Part shown: piece by piece, positions 1 through 10,419 of the stretch
Numbering within the stretch: position 1 is the stretch's first letter
Layout of the letters: each line of letters opens with the position of its first letter
Source: Acidimicrobiia bacterium
GTDB lineage: Bacteria; Actinomycetota; Acidimicrobiia; Spongiisociales; UBA5794
Reading direction: 5' to 3'
NCBI GenBank assembly: GCA_030065575.1
Contig: JASJDZ010000003.1
Location: 1 to 64,000 of the forward strand
Length of the DNA: 64,000 bases
The notes under the pieces: generated by a model
Seen by the model: only the letters and a program-made list of their open reading frames with translations
Told to the model about the DNA's origin: nothing
Databases searched by the model: none
Made by a program: the position numbers and the translations under genes

Positions 1-1491
1 CAGGTTTCCGGTGCCGCGTGCCGCTGCCTCCACGTCGGCAAGCGCCGCAGCTACCGCCTCTTGATCTCGTTGCGCCCGGAACGACGCGAGGCGCCCCGCT
101 TGGCCCCGTTCGAGCGCAGGATCGATGCTGAGGACGTTGGGAACTACTTCGTCGCCGTCGATGAAGTCGTTGACCCCGACAACTACCGCCGTCTTCGCAT
201 CGACGGCTTGAGCCTGGCGATAGGCCGCATCCTCGATAGCTCGAGCCTGGAACCCCGCCTCGATAGCGGCCACCGCACCGCCGAGATCGTCAACCTGCCC
301 GATCAGCCCCAACGCCTCGGCCTCCACTCTGTCGGTCAACGACTCGACGTAGTACGAGCCCGCCAGCGGATCTGCGGTGCCGGAGACCCCGGATTCGAAG
401 CCGAGTATCTGCTGGGTGCGCAGCGCCAGCACCGCCGACTCATCTGTGGGAAGCCCGAGCGCCTCGTCAAAGGAATTGGTGTGGAGCGATTGGGTACCGC
501 CGAGAACTGCCGCCAGCGCTTGATACGCCGTCCGCACCACATTGTTGAGAGGCTGCTGTGCGGTCAATGTGGATCCTGCGGTCTGGGTGTGGAACCGCAT
601 CTTCCAAGACGCCGGATTCTTCGCACCCACGCGGTCACGCATCAGATGTGCCCAAATGCGTCGCGCCGCCCGGAATTTGGCCACCTCCTCGAAGAGATGG
701 TTGTGAGCGTTCCAGAAGAACGAGAGGCGCGGAGCGAAGTCATCGACGTCCAGACCTGCCCGAACGGCCGCATCGACGTAGGCAAGACCGTTGCTGATCG
801 TGAAGGCTATCTCCTGGGCCGCGGTCGCGCCCGCCTCCCGGATGTGATAGCCGCTGATGGAAATCGTGTTCCAGGCCGGTAGCTCTGCCGCACAGTATGC
901 AAACAGGTCGGTGACCAGCCGCATCGATGGCTGGACCGGATAGACGTAGGTTCCGCGGGCGATGTACTCCTTGAGGATGTCGTTCTGCACTGTTCCGCGC
1001 AGTCCGGCACCGGCCGTGCCCTGCTCCTCGGCGATCAGCTGATACATGAGCAGCAGGATGGCTGCGGTCGAGTTGATCGTCATCGAGGTCGACACTTCGG
1101 CGAGCGGGATATCCGCAAAGAGCAGCCTCATGTCATCAAGGGTGTCTATGGCGACGCCAACCTTGCCGATTTCGCCTTGTGCCCGCGGATGGTCAGAGTC
1201 CAAACCCATCTGGGTAGGAAGATCGAACGCAACTGAAAGCCCCGTTTGTCCCGCTTCGAGAAGCCCGCGGAAGCGCCGGTTGGTCTGAAACGCCGAGCCG
1301 AATCCGGCGTATTGGCGCATCGTCCACTTCCGACCCCGATACATCGTTGGATAGGGCCCTCGTGTATACGGGAACCCTCCGGGCTCTCCCAGCTTCTCGA
1401 GCGCATCCCATCCTGCGAGGTCGTCCGGGCCATAGCTCGGTTCGATCTCAAAGCCGCTGGTTACCCAATGCCTGTCGTTGCTCCCGGACAT
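1..1491 (-). CDS. Methylmalonyl-CoA mutase family, large-chain catalytic domain (partial, C-terminus beyond window start)
   Basis: Minus-strand frame open to the edge and absent from the ORF track. Translates as [65 protein letters not shown]...[20 protein letters not shown]...[17 protein letters not shown]...[15 protein letters not shown]. Resembles the second mutase at 26887-28533. Confidence 0.93.
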   Translation of the reverse strand, partial: MSGSNDRHWVTSGFEIEPSYGPDDLAGWDALEKLGEPGGFPYTRGPYPTMYRGRKWTMRQYAGFGSAFQTNRRFRGLLEAGQTGLSVAFDLPTQMGLDSDHPRAQGEIGKVGVAIDTLDDMRLLFADIPLAEVSTSMTINSTAAILLLMYQLIAEEQGTAGAGLRGTVQNDILKEYIARGTYVYPVQPSMRLVTDLFAYCAAELPAWNTISISGYHIREAGATAAQEIAFTISNGLAYVDAAVRAGLDVDDFAPRLSFFWNAHNHLFEEVAKFRAARRIWAHLMRDRVGAKNPASWKMRFHTQTAGSTLTAQQPLNNVVRTAYQALAAVLGGTQSLHTNSFDEALGLPTDESAVLALRTQQILGFESGVSGTADPLAGSYYVESLTDRVEAEALGLIGQVDDLGGAVAAIEAGFQARAIEDAAYRQAQAVDAKTAVVVGVNDFIDGDEVVPNVLSIDPALERGQAGRLASFRAQRDQEAVAAALADVEAAARGTGNL

Positions 1492-1572
1492 ACCTATCAT
1501 CCGTCAGACTGTTGACGGATGGTACCCGTGGGAACCATCCGCGGGCCGAGAACGTCTATCTATCTGTAATCC

Positions 1573-4086
1573 ATGGACCCAAGCATTCATCTTGTTGAGA
1601 GGCGCGAACGTCGCGGTAAGCGCGTCGCCAGCCTTGCCATGATCGCGGTGATCGTGGTACTTGGTGCGTCGTTATTCGGGATGTTTGCATTCCTCGAGAC
1701 CAACGCAGCCTTTGGCACGGTAGAGGACGTCTCAGACTCGCTCATTTGCGACCCGGACGACTACGACCTGAGCTTCCCCGCGTTGGGGAGGCTGTCGGAG
1801 GTCTACACGAGTGATGGCGTGCTGCTGGGGAAGATCACCGAGCGCAACAGCCAGCCGGTGCCAATCAACGAAATACCCGACATCGTTCGGGACGCAGTGG
1901 TCTCGGCCGAGGATGGAGACTTCTACGACCACGAGGGCATTGACTTCTCATCGATCCTCAGTGCTGCCATCGACAACGCCCGCTACGAAGGCACCCGGGG
2001 TGGATCGACTATTACTCAGCAGATCATCAAGAAGAACGTTCTTTCGGATGAGATCACGCTCGATCGCAAGATCTGCGAGGCGGTGATCGCCGCCGAACTG
2101 GAGCGGACCTTCACCAAGGATGAGATTCTCGAGTTCTACCTGAACTCGCAGTTCTTCGGCGCAAATGCCTATGGCGTCGCCGCGGCCTCCCAGGAGTACT
2201 TCGGCAAGGACCTCGATGATGTCTCGATTGCTGAAGCGGCCGCAATCGCCGTCCCGATTCGCAACCCCTCTTACTACGACATGCGCCACGAGACACAGGA
2301 GAGGCTCGACATCTTCCTGGATCGGCGCAACTCCGTGATCAAGCAGATGGAGAAGAACGGCTTCATCAGCGAAGAGGAGTCTCTGGCAGCACAGGCGGAG
2401 CCCCTCGAGCCGATCCCGCGCCAGAGCTTCGAAGAGGTCGATCCCCGGATCATCCTCGAGGCGAAGGAGCGATTGCTCGCCGACCCCAGCTATGGCCTTG
2501 GTGACACGTACCTGGAACGGAAACGGGCGATATTCGGCTGTCCCGCCAACGACACGGAGTGCGAGGGCGGAGGCGGTCTCACCATCACGGTCACCGTCAA
2601 CTACGAGCAGCAGCTCGAAGCCAATCGCATCCTGCGTTCCTGGTTCCGCGATCGGGAAGGTCCCACGGGCGCCATCGCAATGATCGAGAACGAGACCGGC
2701 GCCATCCGCGTGATCTCGTCGGGCCTCGACTACGGCGACGACTTCGCAGCAGGCGAGCGCAAGTACGACCTTGCCGTTGAAGGACGCCGCCAAGCCGGGT
2801 CGTCGTTCAAGCCTCTCGCCTTGATCGCCGCTCTGGAGAATGGCAGCCAGTTCGGCTGGCCGATCACCCTCGGCAGCTACTGGGATCAGACCAGCCCGCA
2901 GAAGATCGAATGCGGCTTCCCCTGCAGCCCGCAAGGCGACATCTGGACAGTGAACAATGCCGGCGGCGGCGGCTCGGGCATCACCACCCTCGAGCAAGCC
3001 ACCTACACCTCCAAGAACACCGTCTACGCCCAGGTCTCTTTTGCGGTGGGCCCCGAGAACATCGTCGAAGCTGCGCACAGGGTCGGCATCGACTCGCCGC
3101 TCAGCCCGGTGCTCTCTATTGCACTCGGCACGCAGTCGGTGACGCCTCTCGAGATGGCTGCCGCCTACTCAACGCTGGCCAACTACGGCGAAAAAGTCGA
3201 CAGCTACCTGATCGAGAGCGTCGTCGACGCCGACGGCAACGTCATCTACGAGCACGAGCCGACCCGGGCTCGGGTGCTCGACGCAGCCCTGTCGGCAAGC
3301 GTCGTGCGTACCTTGGAGAAGGTGCCGCGCAGCGGCGGGACGGCACCGCGGGCCAACATCGGGCGGCCTCAGTTCGGCAAGACCGGCACCGCGCAGAACT
3401 TCCAGGACGTCTGGTTCGTCGGAGGCATACCCCAGTACACAACCGCAGTTTGGGTCGGATACGCCGACGCCCAGATCGAGATGGTCAGCTTCTACGTCTA
3501 CAACGAAAAAGAGGACCGCGAGCAGTTCGTCAAGCGCGCATACGGCGGCAGCGTGGCGGGACCGGTGTGGAACGACTTCATGACCTACATAACGCAGGAT
3601 CTGCCCGTCGAGGAGTTCCCACCGAATCCGGACGGCACAGAAGCCTTCTTCCGAGTCCCCAAGACCGAGGTGCCCGACGTGAGCGACATGGACGAGGATG
3701 AAGCCGAGGACGCCATTCACAAGGCAGGGCTGCGCGCCAAGGTGGAGCTCGTCGCTTCAGCAGAGGAAGAAGGGACATTCCTCGACCAGAGCCCGGCCGC
3801 CGGCAGTGAGGTGACCCAGGGCGGCATAGTCACTGTGCGCTTCTCCTCAGGCATCCCACCGGAGATGATCAACCTGATCGGTCTCAGCCTCGAGGATGTG
3901 GAGGCCGCCATCACCTTGTTCAACGAAGAGTCGGGCCTCAACCTGAGCTGGACGCTCCAGAACTTCCCGACCGATGAGCCGTCCGCGTTCGGCAGAGTCG
4001 TCGGCACCAACCCGCCGGCGGGATCTCTGCTCGAGGCCGAGCAACTCGTCATCATCTTCGTCGGGGTCCCCGACCTCGGCGACTAG
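1573..4086 (+). CDS. Class A penicillin-binding protein (transglycosylase/transpeptidase) with two C-terminal PASTA-like repeats
   Basis: N-terminal TM segment; GT51 motifs (EDGDFYDHEGID, GGSTITQQIIKKN); transpeptidase motifs (GSSFKP, KTGTAQ); PASTA-like tail (VPDVSDMDEDEAEDAI...). Confidence 0.95.
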   Translation: MDPSIHLVERRERRGKRVASLAMIAVIVVLGASLFGMFAFLETNAAFGTVEDVSDSLICDPDDYDLSFPALGRLSEVYTSDGVLLGKITERNSQPVPINEIPDIVRDAVVSAEDGDFYDHEGIDFSSILSAAIDNARYEGTRGGSTITQQIIKKNVLSDEITLDRKICEAVIAAELERTFTKDEILEFYLNSQFFGANAYGVAAASQEYFGKDLDDVSIAEAAAIAVPIRNPSYYDMRHETQERLDIFLDRRNSVIKQMEKNGFISEEESLAAQAEPLEPIPRQSFEEVDPRIILEAKERLLADPSYGLGDTYLERKRAIFGCPANDTECEGGGGLTITVTVNYEQQLEANRILRSWFRDREGPTGAIAMIENETGAIRVISSGLDYGDDFAAGERKYDLAVEGRRQAGSSFKPLALIAALENGSQFGWPITLGSYWDQTSPQKIECGFPCSPQGDIWTVNNAGGGGSGITTLEQATYTSKNTVYAQVSFAVGPENIVEAAHRVGIDSPLSPVLSIALGTQSVTPLEMAAAYSTLANYGEKVDSYLIESVVDADGNVIYEHEPTRARVLDAALSASVVRTLEKVPRSGGTAPRANIGRPQFGKTGTAQNFQDVWFVGGIPQYTTAVWVGYADAQIEMVSFYVYNEKEDREQFVKRAYGGSVAGPVWNDFMTYITQDLPVEEFPPNPDGTEAFFRVPKTEVPDVSDMDEDEAEDAIHKAGLRAKVELVASAEEEGTFLDQSPAAGSEVTQGGIVTVRFSSGIPPEMINLIGLSLEDVEAAITLFNEESGLNLSWTLQNFPTDEPSAFGRVVGTNPPAGSLLEAEQLVIIFVGVPDLGD

Positions 4087-4700
4087 CCGCCGTCGTGCAA
4101 GGCACGCTCCAGGTCACCCGCTTCCTCGACAAGTAGCTGCTCGAGGGTTTCCATCCGGATGACCAGGTCGTCGGTCTCCAACAGTCGCTGCCGATCGAAT
4201 GCGCCGAGCGGGGCAGCAGCACAGAGCGCCCATGCGGCCTCGTGAGCATCCTCCGGCAGGTCGAGCTCGAGTTGCTGACCGATTGCGCCCATCTCAATGG
4301 CCAGTGCATATAGCCGGCGCCGGGCCGCCGCAGCCGCCGCAATCGCCTCCGCTGCCGAGCCGGCCGGCGGGGTCTCGGCCATCGTCTCCACTTCGGCAAG
4401 TGGATAAGGAGCGTCCTCGAGCCAGGTTGTCACGCGGATCCGCTCCTCGCCCACCGCAAGCAAGAGGATAACCCCGTCCTCGGAAACCCCTCTGCGCACC
4501 ACCCGGGCCGTGGTGCCGATGTCATGTCGCTCGTCACCTCCGCCGACTTCGAAGCCGCGGTTGATCAAGACAACGCCGAAGCGATTGTCGGCTGCGTCGA
4601 TGTCCTCGACCATCTGGCGATAGCGAGGTTCGAAGACTTGGAGCGGTAGTACCGCCCCGGGAAAGAGGACCGAGCCCAGCGGGAACATTGGAATTGTCAT
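4083..4700 (-). CDS. LON peptidase substrate-binding (N-terminal domain) family protein
   Basis: MTIPMFPLGSVLFPGAVLPLQVFEPRYRQMVEDI is typical of stand-alone LON-domain proteins; no ATPase or protease domain. Confidence 0.88.
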   Translation of the reverse strand: MTIPMFPLGSVLFPGAVLPLQVFEPRYRQMVEDIDAADNRFGVVLINRGFEVGGGDERHDIGTTARVVRRGVSEDGVILLLAVGEERIRVTTWLEDAPYPLAEVETMAETPPAGSAAEAIAAAAAARRRLYALAIEMGAIGQQLELDLPEDAHEAAWALCAAAPLGAFDRQRLLETDDLVIRMETLEQLLVEEAGDLERALHDGG

Positions 4701-4773
4701 GGTTCGAGTATGCCGCAGCTCGGCGGCAAGGATGACGGTGCGGCCGCGTCACCGACCCTATTGTTGATCGCCT

Positions 4774-6534
4774 ATGCAACCTCTCCGCCGACTGTGGCAC
4801 TACGCAGAAGCACACCGCGGCCGCCTGCTTCGGGCGATCATGTTCTCGATTCTCAACAAGGCGTTCGACATAGTCCCGCCGGTGCTCATTGGGCTGGCGG
4901 TCGACATTGTCGTCAACAGGGAGGGCGCCTGGCTCTCCAGATTCGGGTTTGCGACCGCCCGTTCGCAGCTGATCGTCCTCGCTGCTATCACCTTCATCAT
5001 CTGGGGCCTGGAGTCGCTGTTCGAGTATCTGCAGGCGCTGGCCTGGCGCAACCTGGCGCAGACTATTCAGCACGAGCTGCGGCTAGATGCCTACAGCCAC
5101 ATGCAACACCTCGAGATGGCCTACTTCGAGGATCAACCAACCGGCAACCTGCTGGCCATCCTCAACGACGATGTGAATCAGCTGGAACGGTTCCTCGATA
5201 TGGGTGCCAACGAGGTCATCGCCGTCGTCACCACAGTGATCCTGATCGGCGGGATGTTCTTCGTGATTGCCCCGACGATTGCCTGGGTGGCATTCGTCCC
5301 GATGCCGATCATCATCTGGGGATCGTTCCGCTTCCAACGCTTGATGGAGCCCCGATACGCCACCGTGCGGGCCCGGGCCGGCGCAATCAGCAGCCTCCTG
5401 GCCAACAACCTCGGAGGCATATCCACGATCAAGTCATTCACGGCGGAAGACCGCGAGATCGAGCGGGTCGCCGCCGAGAGCGACGAGTACCGCCTGGCCA
5501 ACCGGGATGCCATTGCGCTGAGCTCGGCCTTCTCCCCGCTGATTCGTGTAGCCATCCTGGTCGGCTTCACCGCAACCCTCGTGTGGGGCGGGATCCTCAC
5601 TCTGGACGACCGATTGGCCGTTGGCGCTTACTCCACGATGGTGTTTCTCACCCAACGGTTGTTGTGGCCACTGACCAGGCTCGGGCAGACGTTCGACCAG
5701 TATCAGAGGGCTATGGCATCGACCAACCGCATCCTCGATGTCACCGATACCCCGCCGGAGATCGTCTCTGGAGACGGCATCCTCGAAAGGGATTCTGTGC
5801 AGGGAACGATCGAGTTCGACGAGGTGTCGTTCGCCTATCGGACTGGTTACCCGGTTCTGCACAGCCTCGATCTGATTCTGAAGCCGGGGGCAACAACGGC
5901 GTTTGTCGGGGCGACCGGGTCGGGCAAGACGACACTGGTGAAGCTACTGCTGCGGCTGTACGACGTGTCAGAGGGGTCGATCCGGATCGACGGCCACGAC
6001 ATCCGATCGTTGGAGCTGCATCACCTACGCCAGGCAATGGCGGTCGTCGGACAGGACGTGTTCCTATTCCACGGGTCGGTGCGCGACAACATCGCTTATG
6101 GGCGCCCGGGGGCAACAGACGCAGAGATCCGGCGGGCTGCCGAAGTGGCCGAAGCTCACGCATTCATTTCGGATCTCCCGGAGGGCTACGACACGATCGT
6201 CGGCGAGCGGGGTCAGAAGCTGTCCGGAGGCCAGCGCCAACGTTTGTCGATAGCCCGGGCGGTGCTCGTTGATCCTCCAATCCTGATCCTGGACGAAGCG
6301 ACATCGTCGGTCGACAACGAGACCGAGGCCGCCATTCAGCGATCCCTGGCCAGACTGGTCGTCGACCGATCGACGATCGTCATCGCTCACCGACTGTCCA
6401 CCATCCGACATGCCGATGCCATCCACGTCATGGACGCCGGCCGTGTCATCGAATCGGGCACGCATGACGAGCTGATTGCCGACGGCAGCTCGTATGCGGC
6501 CTTGTGGCGGGTGCAAACCGGCGAGGCGGTCTAG
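4774..6534 (+). CDS. ABC transporter, fused permease/ATP-binding protein (multidrug/lipid exporter type)
   Basis: TM domain followed by Walker A (GATGSGKTT), signature [14 protein letters not shown] and Walker [13 protein letters not shown]. Confidence 0.96.
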   Translation: MQPLRRLWHYAEAHRGRLLRAIMFSILNKAFDIVPPVLIGLAVDIVVNREGAWLSRFGFATARSQLIVLAAITFIIWGLESLFEYLQALAWRNLAQTIQHELRLDAYSHMQHLEMAYFEDQPTGNLLAILNDDVNQLERFLDMGANEVIAVVTTVILIGGMFFVIAPTIAWVAFVPMPIIIWGSFRFQRLMEPRYATVRARAGAISSLLANNLGGISTIKSFTAEDREIERVAAESDEYRLANRDAIALSSAFSPLIRVAILVGFTATLVWGGILTLDDRLAVGAYSTMVFLTQRLLWPLTRLGQTFDQYQRAMASTNRILDVTDTPPEIVSGDGILERDSVQGTIEFDEVSFAYRTGYPVLHSLDLILKPGATTAFVGATGSGKTTLVKLLLRLYDVSEGSIRIDGHDIRSLELHHLRQAMAVVGQDVFLFHGSVRDNIAYGRPGATDAEIRRAAEVAEAHAFISDLPEGYDTIVGERGQKLSGGQRQRLSIARAVLVDPPILILDEATSSVDNETEAAIQRSLARLVVDRSTIVIAHRLSTIRHADAIHVMDAGRVIESGTHDELIADGSSYAALWRVQTGEAV

Positions 6535-7270
6535 AGATCGACCAGGAAGGGAGCCGCCAATCTGGCGGCGGCCGCAGCTGCCACATCGGCGCCGGGCAGC
6601 GACGGGTTCCACGACGAGATCGAAAAAGCAACAATGCGGCCGGTAGTTGCGAGATGAATCATGGCCATCCGCACGTCGCGCAGATGTGGGCCATCGGCGG
6701 CGGGGTAATTCATTGCCGGCATCTCGCCCGGATCGACTACATCCAGATCAACATGGACGTAGAGCGGACCCGCCGGAGGCACGCTGTGTGCTACTTCGTC
6801 GACAGGTGCGCAATATCGGACGCTGCGATGGCATCGTCCTCCCCGGGATCGAGAGCTCGACCGTCCACCAGAACCACCCGCTCGTCCGGTAGCGGGCTCA
6901 AGCCGGCACCGGCCAGGATCGTCTGCTCGCCGCGTCCCGTGATCATGGCGAGCGGCATCCCACCGATGAAGCCCGAGTGGGTGGTGTCCCAGGTGTGGAA
7001 GTCGCCGTGGGCATCGAAGAAGATCAGCGTAGGCCGAATGCCTCGATGTTCGAGCCCGGCCAGCACTCCGATGATGCTGACACAGTCGCCGGCCCAGACA
7101 ACTGGCTGGCTCACCGAGGCAACCCAAGCGGCAACATCTCGATACAGAACGGCCATGCGCTCCTGGGGTTTGTCCTTTGGGAGATCGGGTTGCATCAACT
7201 CGTGCGGTTCCGGCACCGCCAGGCCCGACATCGGCTCGCCCATGAAGAACGGCACACCGAGGATGCTCAT
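6531..7270 (-). pseudogene. Arginase/agmatinase superfamily protein interrupted by a frameshift near 6800
   Basis: N-terminal half in one frame (6791-7270: ...IFFDAHGDFHTWDT...VVLVDGRALDPGEDDAIAASDIAHLSTK*). C-terminal half in another frame (...VDEVAHSVPPAGPLYVHVDLDVVDPGEMPAMNYP...APFLVDL*, stop 6531). Confidence 0.75.
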
Positions 7271-7358
7271 ACGTCCAATGTAGCGGGCGATCGAGCCAAC
7301 GGGAATCGCAACTCCCCGACCATCTCGGGCCGTCTTTTCGCGTTCTATCCCGAGGTTA

Positions 7359-7388
7359 TTGACGTTGTTTAATAGTGTTTGATATTAC
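7359..7388 (+). promoter_or_regulatory. Putative promoter (-35 TTGACG, 18-nt spacer, -10 TATTAC), possibly giving a leaderless transcript
   Basis: TTGACG 7359-7364 and TATTAC 7383-7388 in a locally AT-rich interval; expected TSS about 7395, the A of the ATG. Confidence 0.4.
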
Positions 7389-7394
7389 TATCCT

Positions 7395-7835
7395 ATGAAC
7401 AAGGTCACGGCAGCACCCGGGAACCACGACAGTCCGTCCTCCGTTGTGGAATCAGCGCCTCGCTCGGGTGCTGCCGCGAGTTCTCTACGCCGCACCGCAA
7501 GGCAGCGTGCCGTCATCCGCCCCCTTCCCTGGGATTGGGCAGACGACGAGGTGCCGGGCTACTCCGCCACCCATCCATACGTGCGGCTGTATTGGACCGC
7601 CACAATCGGCTCGGGAGCGGTCGCGGACCTGCTCCGACTCGTCACCGCCGCAACGCGCGGCCGCTCCCTCCGCCGACCTACCCATCTGCACGTACTCGTA
7701 CGCTCCGGGCTCGCCCACACCCACAACGGTCAGGTCTTCGTCCGCAGCACCATCCCCCCGCTCAGCTCGATCCAGGTACGACTCCTCCCCCCGGATCTCA
7801 GGCGCAAGCACCCGAAAACGACCACAGACGTGTAA
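7395..7835 (+). CDS. Hypothetical protein (146 aa)
   Basis: ORF directly downstream of an AT-rich promoter-like stretch; compositionally protein-like (RPLPWDWADDEVPGYSATHPYVRLYWTATIGSGAVADLLRLV...). No family recognised. Confidence 0.6.
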   Translation: MNKVTAAPGNHDSPSSVVESAPRSGAAASSLRRTARQRAVIRPLPWDWADDEVPGYSATHPYVRLYWTATIGSGAVADLLRLVTAATRGRSLRRPTHLHVLVRSGLAHTHNGQVFVRSTIPPLSSIQVRLLPPDLRRKHPKTTTDV

Positions 7836-7939
7836 TTCGTGCCTATCATGACGCCTCGCCCGGCGAGCTTCGCCGGGTTTCGCTTTGGGCAGCGTGTGAG
7901 CCCAATCCCCTTGCAAACGATCCCGATCCAACGCGTGCA

Positions 7940-8443
7940 ATGAAGAGAATCATCATCATCCTGACGGCGACGCTGATCACCATGACGGCTGCGGCCGGTC
8001 CGGCGGCTGCCGTCGAAACTCCAGAACTCCAAGAAGCCCGATCGGCCTATCTCAGCGAGAAGGCGGCAGTCGTCGAGGCCGAGCAGGAGCTACTCCTCGC
8101 CGAGTTGCGCAAGGTGAATGGCCCGTATGACAACATCGCCGATGAGTTCCGATGGGCAGTCGAGCGATGGCGGCCCGTCGTAGACATGTACTTCCCGGAG
8201 GATCGAGTCGACTGGGCGCTCCGCATCATGGAATGCGAGTCCAAGGGCAAACCCGATGCGAAGAACCCGACCAGTTCCGCTAGTGGGCTCTTCCAGCACC
8301 TCGCCCGGCTGTGGCCGCCCCGAGCGGCGGCCGCCGGCTTCGCTGATGCCGACGTGTTTGACCCCTTCGCCAATATCGCGGTTGCCGCCTGGCTTCTCGA
8401 GAACGGCGGGCCCAGCCACTGGGTTTGCAAGGCAGCCAAGTAA
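7940..8443 (+). CDS. Secreted lytic transglycosylase-like (SLT-type) protein
   Basis: Signal peptide MKRIIIILTATLITMTAAAGPAAA; WALRIMECESKGKPDAKNPTSSASGLFQH resembles the transglycosylase E-S...N...SGLFQ core. ATG inside ORF 7379-8443. Confidence 0.8.
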   Translation: MKRIIIILTATLITMTAAAGPAAAVETPELQEARSAYLSEKAAVVEAEQELLLAELRKVNGPYDNIADEFRWAVERWRPVVDMYFPEDRVDWALRIMECESKGKPDAKNPTSSASGLFQHLARLWPPRAAAAGFADADVFDPFANIAVAAWLLENGGPSHWVCKAAK

Positions 8444-8480
8444 CGCTCGATTCAATCCAGCCGCAGCCAGCTGATAGCGT

Positions 8481-9245
8481 ATGCGGATGAGCCAGGATCT
8501 CGCCTACGCCGCCCGTCTGCTCCTCGACGCGGAGCGAATTGTGGTGTTCACGGGGGCCGGGATCTCTACAGAGTCCGGGATCCCAGACTTTCGCGGGACA
8601 GACGGCATTTGGACAAAGCTGTCCCCGGAGGATTTCCAACTCGATCGCTACATGCGCGACCCGAAGGCTCGAATCCGCGCTTGGCAAACCCGGTTTCCCA
8701 AGATGTTTGGCAACGCCCAGCCCAATGCAGCGCATGAGGCCGTTGTCGACCTGTGGAAGGCAGGGAAGCTGCTCGGCTGCGTCACTCAAAACATAGATGG
8801 GCTCCACCAGGCCGCCGGCCTACCGCAAGAGTTGATGGCTGAGCTGCACGGCAATAGCGATGGTATCGCTTGCCTCCAATGCGGCAAGCAGTACGAACCA
8901 GACGCTATCGAGGCACGGTGGATAGACGGAGATCTCGATCCACACTGCGACGACTGTGGCGGAATCCTCAAGTCAACCATCGTCTTCTTTGGCGAGGTGC
9001 TCCCACGCGCCGAACTGCTGCGAGCCGAACAATGGGCACACGAAGCCGATGCTGTCATCTCGATCGGTTCCAGCCTGTCCGTGTATCCGGCCGCCTACAT
9101 CCCGCTCGAGATTGCCTCGCGCGGCGAGGTCTTCATCATCATCAACAACTCGCCGACCGATCTCGACAGTCTTGCCTCGCTGCGGCTCGACGGCATGGCC
9201 GGTACGGTCTTCCCCCAGCTGGTCGGCGCCATCACCGCCGGGTAG
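8481..9245 (+). CDS. NAD-dependent deacetylase, sirtuin (Sir2) family, copy 1
   Basis: VVFTGAGISTESGIPDFRG, TQNIDGLH and a Zn Cys4 site (CLQC...CDDC). Confidence 0.95.
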   Translation: MRMSQDLAYAARLLLDAERIVVFTGAGISTESGIPDFRGTDGIWTKLSPEDFQLDRYMRDPKARIRAWQTRFPKMFGNAQPNAAHEAVVDLWKAGKLLGCVTQNIDGLHQAAGLPQELMAELHGNSDGIACLQCGKQYEPDAIEARWIDGDLDPHCDDCGGILKSTIVFFGEVLPRAELLRAEQWAHEADAVISIGSSLSVYPAAYIPLEIASRGEVFIIINNSPTDLDSLASLRLDGMAGTVFPQLVGAITAG

Positions 9246-9286
9246 CGGGTACCGGGCAACCGAACAGCCACTACGGTTACTGGACG

Positions 9287-10417
9287 ATGGAGACCTATCA
9301 GCAGAAACTGGCCGCAGCCAGAGAGCGGGTCGAGGAAGTCACCCCGGAAGCGCTGAATGTAGCTGCGGGCCTGATCCTCGACGTACGCACATCGGACGAG
9401 ACTGCGCTCGGGCTGATTCCCAATGCGGTCACGCTACCGATGGATCGGGTGAAGGCCGAGATCAGATCGCTCGACGTGCAACCGGGTGATCGAATCGTTC
9501 TGTACTGTGCCGTCGGTGAGCGCTCGTTGCTTGCGGCGGCTGAACTGCTCGACGCCGGTTACACCAACGTGGCATCCCTAGCCGGAGGCATGAAGAGGTG
9601 GATGTCCCTTGGTCTTCCCACGACCTCCCCAAGCGGGCTGAGTGACCTCAGTCGTCGTCGCTACGCCCGCCACATCGTCATGCCGCAGGTAGGGATAGCC
9701 GGCCAGCAGACCCTGATCGATGCCCGGGTCGTCATCATCGGCGCCGGAGGGCTCGGCTCCCCGGCCGCTCTCTACCTGGCGGCTGCCGGCGTCGGCACCA
9801 TCGGCTTGGTCGACCATGACGTTGTTGAGCTGTCAAACCTGCAGCGGCAGATCCTGCACGGGACCGCCGACATTGGAATGGCAAAGGTGACCTCAGGGGC
9901 CCAGCGGATCCGCGAGATCGACTCCTCAGTCTCGATCCAGCCGCATGACACCATGCTCGACTCGAGCAATGCCCTCGGCATTCTCGGGAGCTACGACCTG
10001 GCCATCGATGCAACCGACAACTTCGCAACCCGCTATCTCATCAACGACGCTTCGATACATGTCGGTGTCCCGGTTGTACATGGCTCGGTATTTCGATTCG
10101 AGGGACAACTTGCCGTCTTCAAACCACACGAGACGGCCTGCTACCGATGCGTATTCCCCGATCCGCCGCCCGGAGACCTGGCTCCCAACTGCACCGAGGC
10201 CGGGGTCTTCGGGGTACTACCCGGCGTCGTAGGGACGATGCAGGCCACTGAGGCATTGAAGCTTCTGCTCGGCATCGGGGAGCCTCTGCTTGGTCGGCTG
10301 CTCACCTACGACGCCTTGAGCCAGACAATCCATACGGTCCGGCTGAAGCGACGGCCCGATTGTGTTGCCTGCTCCGGCCCTCCCCCACCCTTGCGGGATC
10401 ACCCCGAGTACTGCTGA
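9287..10417 (+). CDS. ThiF/MoeB-family adenylyltransferase with N-terminal rhodanese domain
   Basis: Rhodanese segment (LILDVRTSDE...YCAVGERS), then ThiF (VVIIGAGGLGSPAALYLAAAGVGTIGLVDHDVVELSNLQRQILH) and zinc cysteines CYRC / CVAC. Confidence 0.92.
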   Translation: METYQQKLAAARERVEEVTPEALNVAAGLILDVRTSDETALGLIPNAVTLPMDRVKAEIRSLDVQPGDRIVLYCAVGERSLLAAAELLDAGYTNVASLAGGMKRWMSLGLPTTSPSGLSDLSRRRYARHIVMPQVGIAGQQTLIDARVVIIGAGGLGSPAALYLAAAGVGTIGLVDHDVVELSNLQRQILHGTADIGMAKVTSGAQRIREIDSSVSIQPHDTMLDSSNALGILGSYDLAIDATDNFATRYLINDASIHVGVPVVHGSVFRFEGQLAVFKPHETACYRCVFPDPPPGDLAPNCTEAGVFGVLPGVVGTMQATEALKLLLGIGEPLLGRLLTYDALSQTIHTVRLKRRPDCVACSGPPPPLRDHPEYC

Positions 10418-10419
10418 GG

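Noticed and set aside
61-882. 273-aa + strand ORF at the window start (and a similar 497-aa one at 26779-28272)
   Set aside because: Both are antisense to mutase genes; their mutual similarity only reflects the homology of the two mutases on the other strand.
4710-6272. 520-aa + strand ORF overlapping the ABC transporter
   Set aside because: Out-of-frame shadow with Arg/Pro/Gly-rich composition; the 4774-6534 frame carries all ABC motifs.
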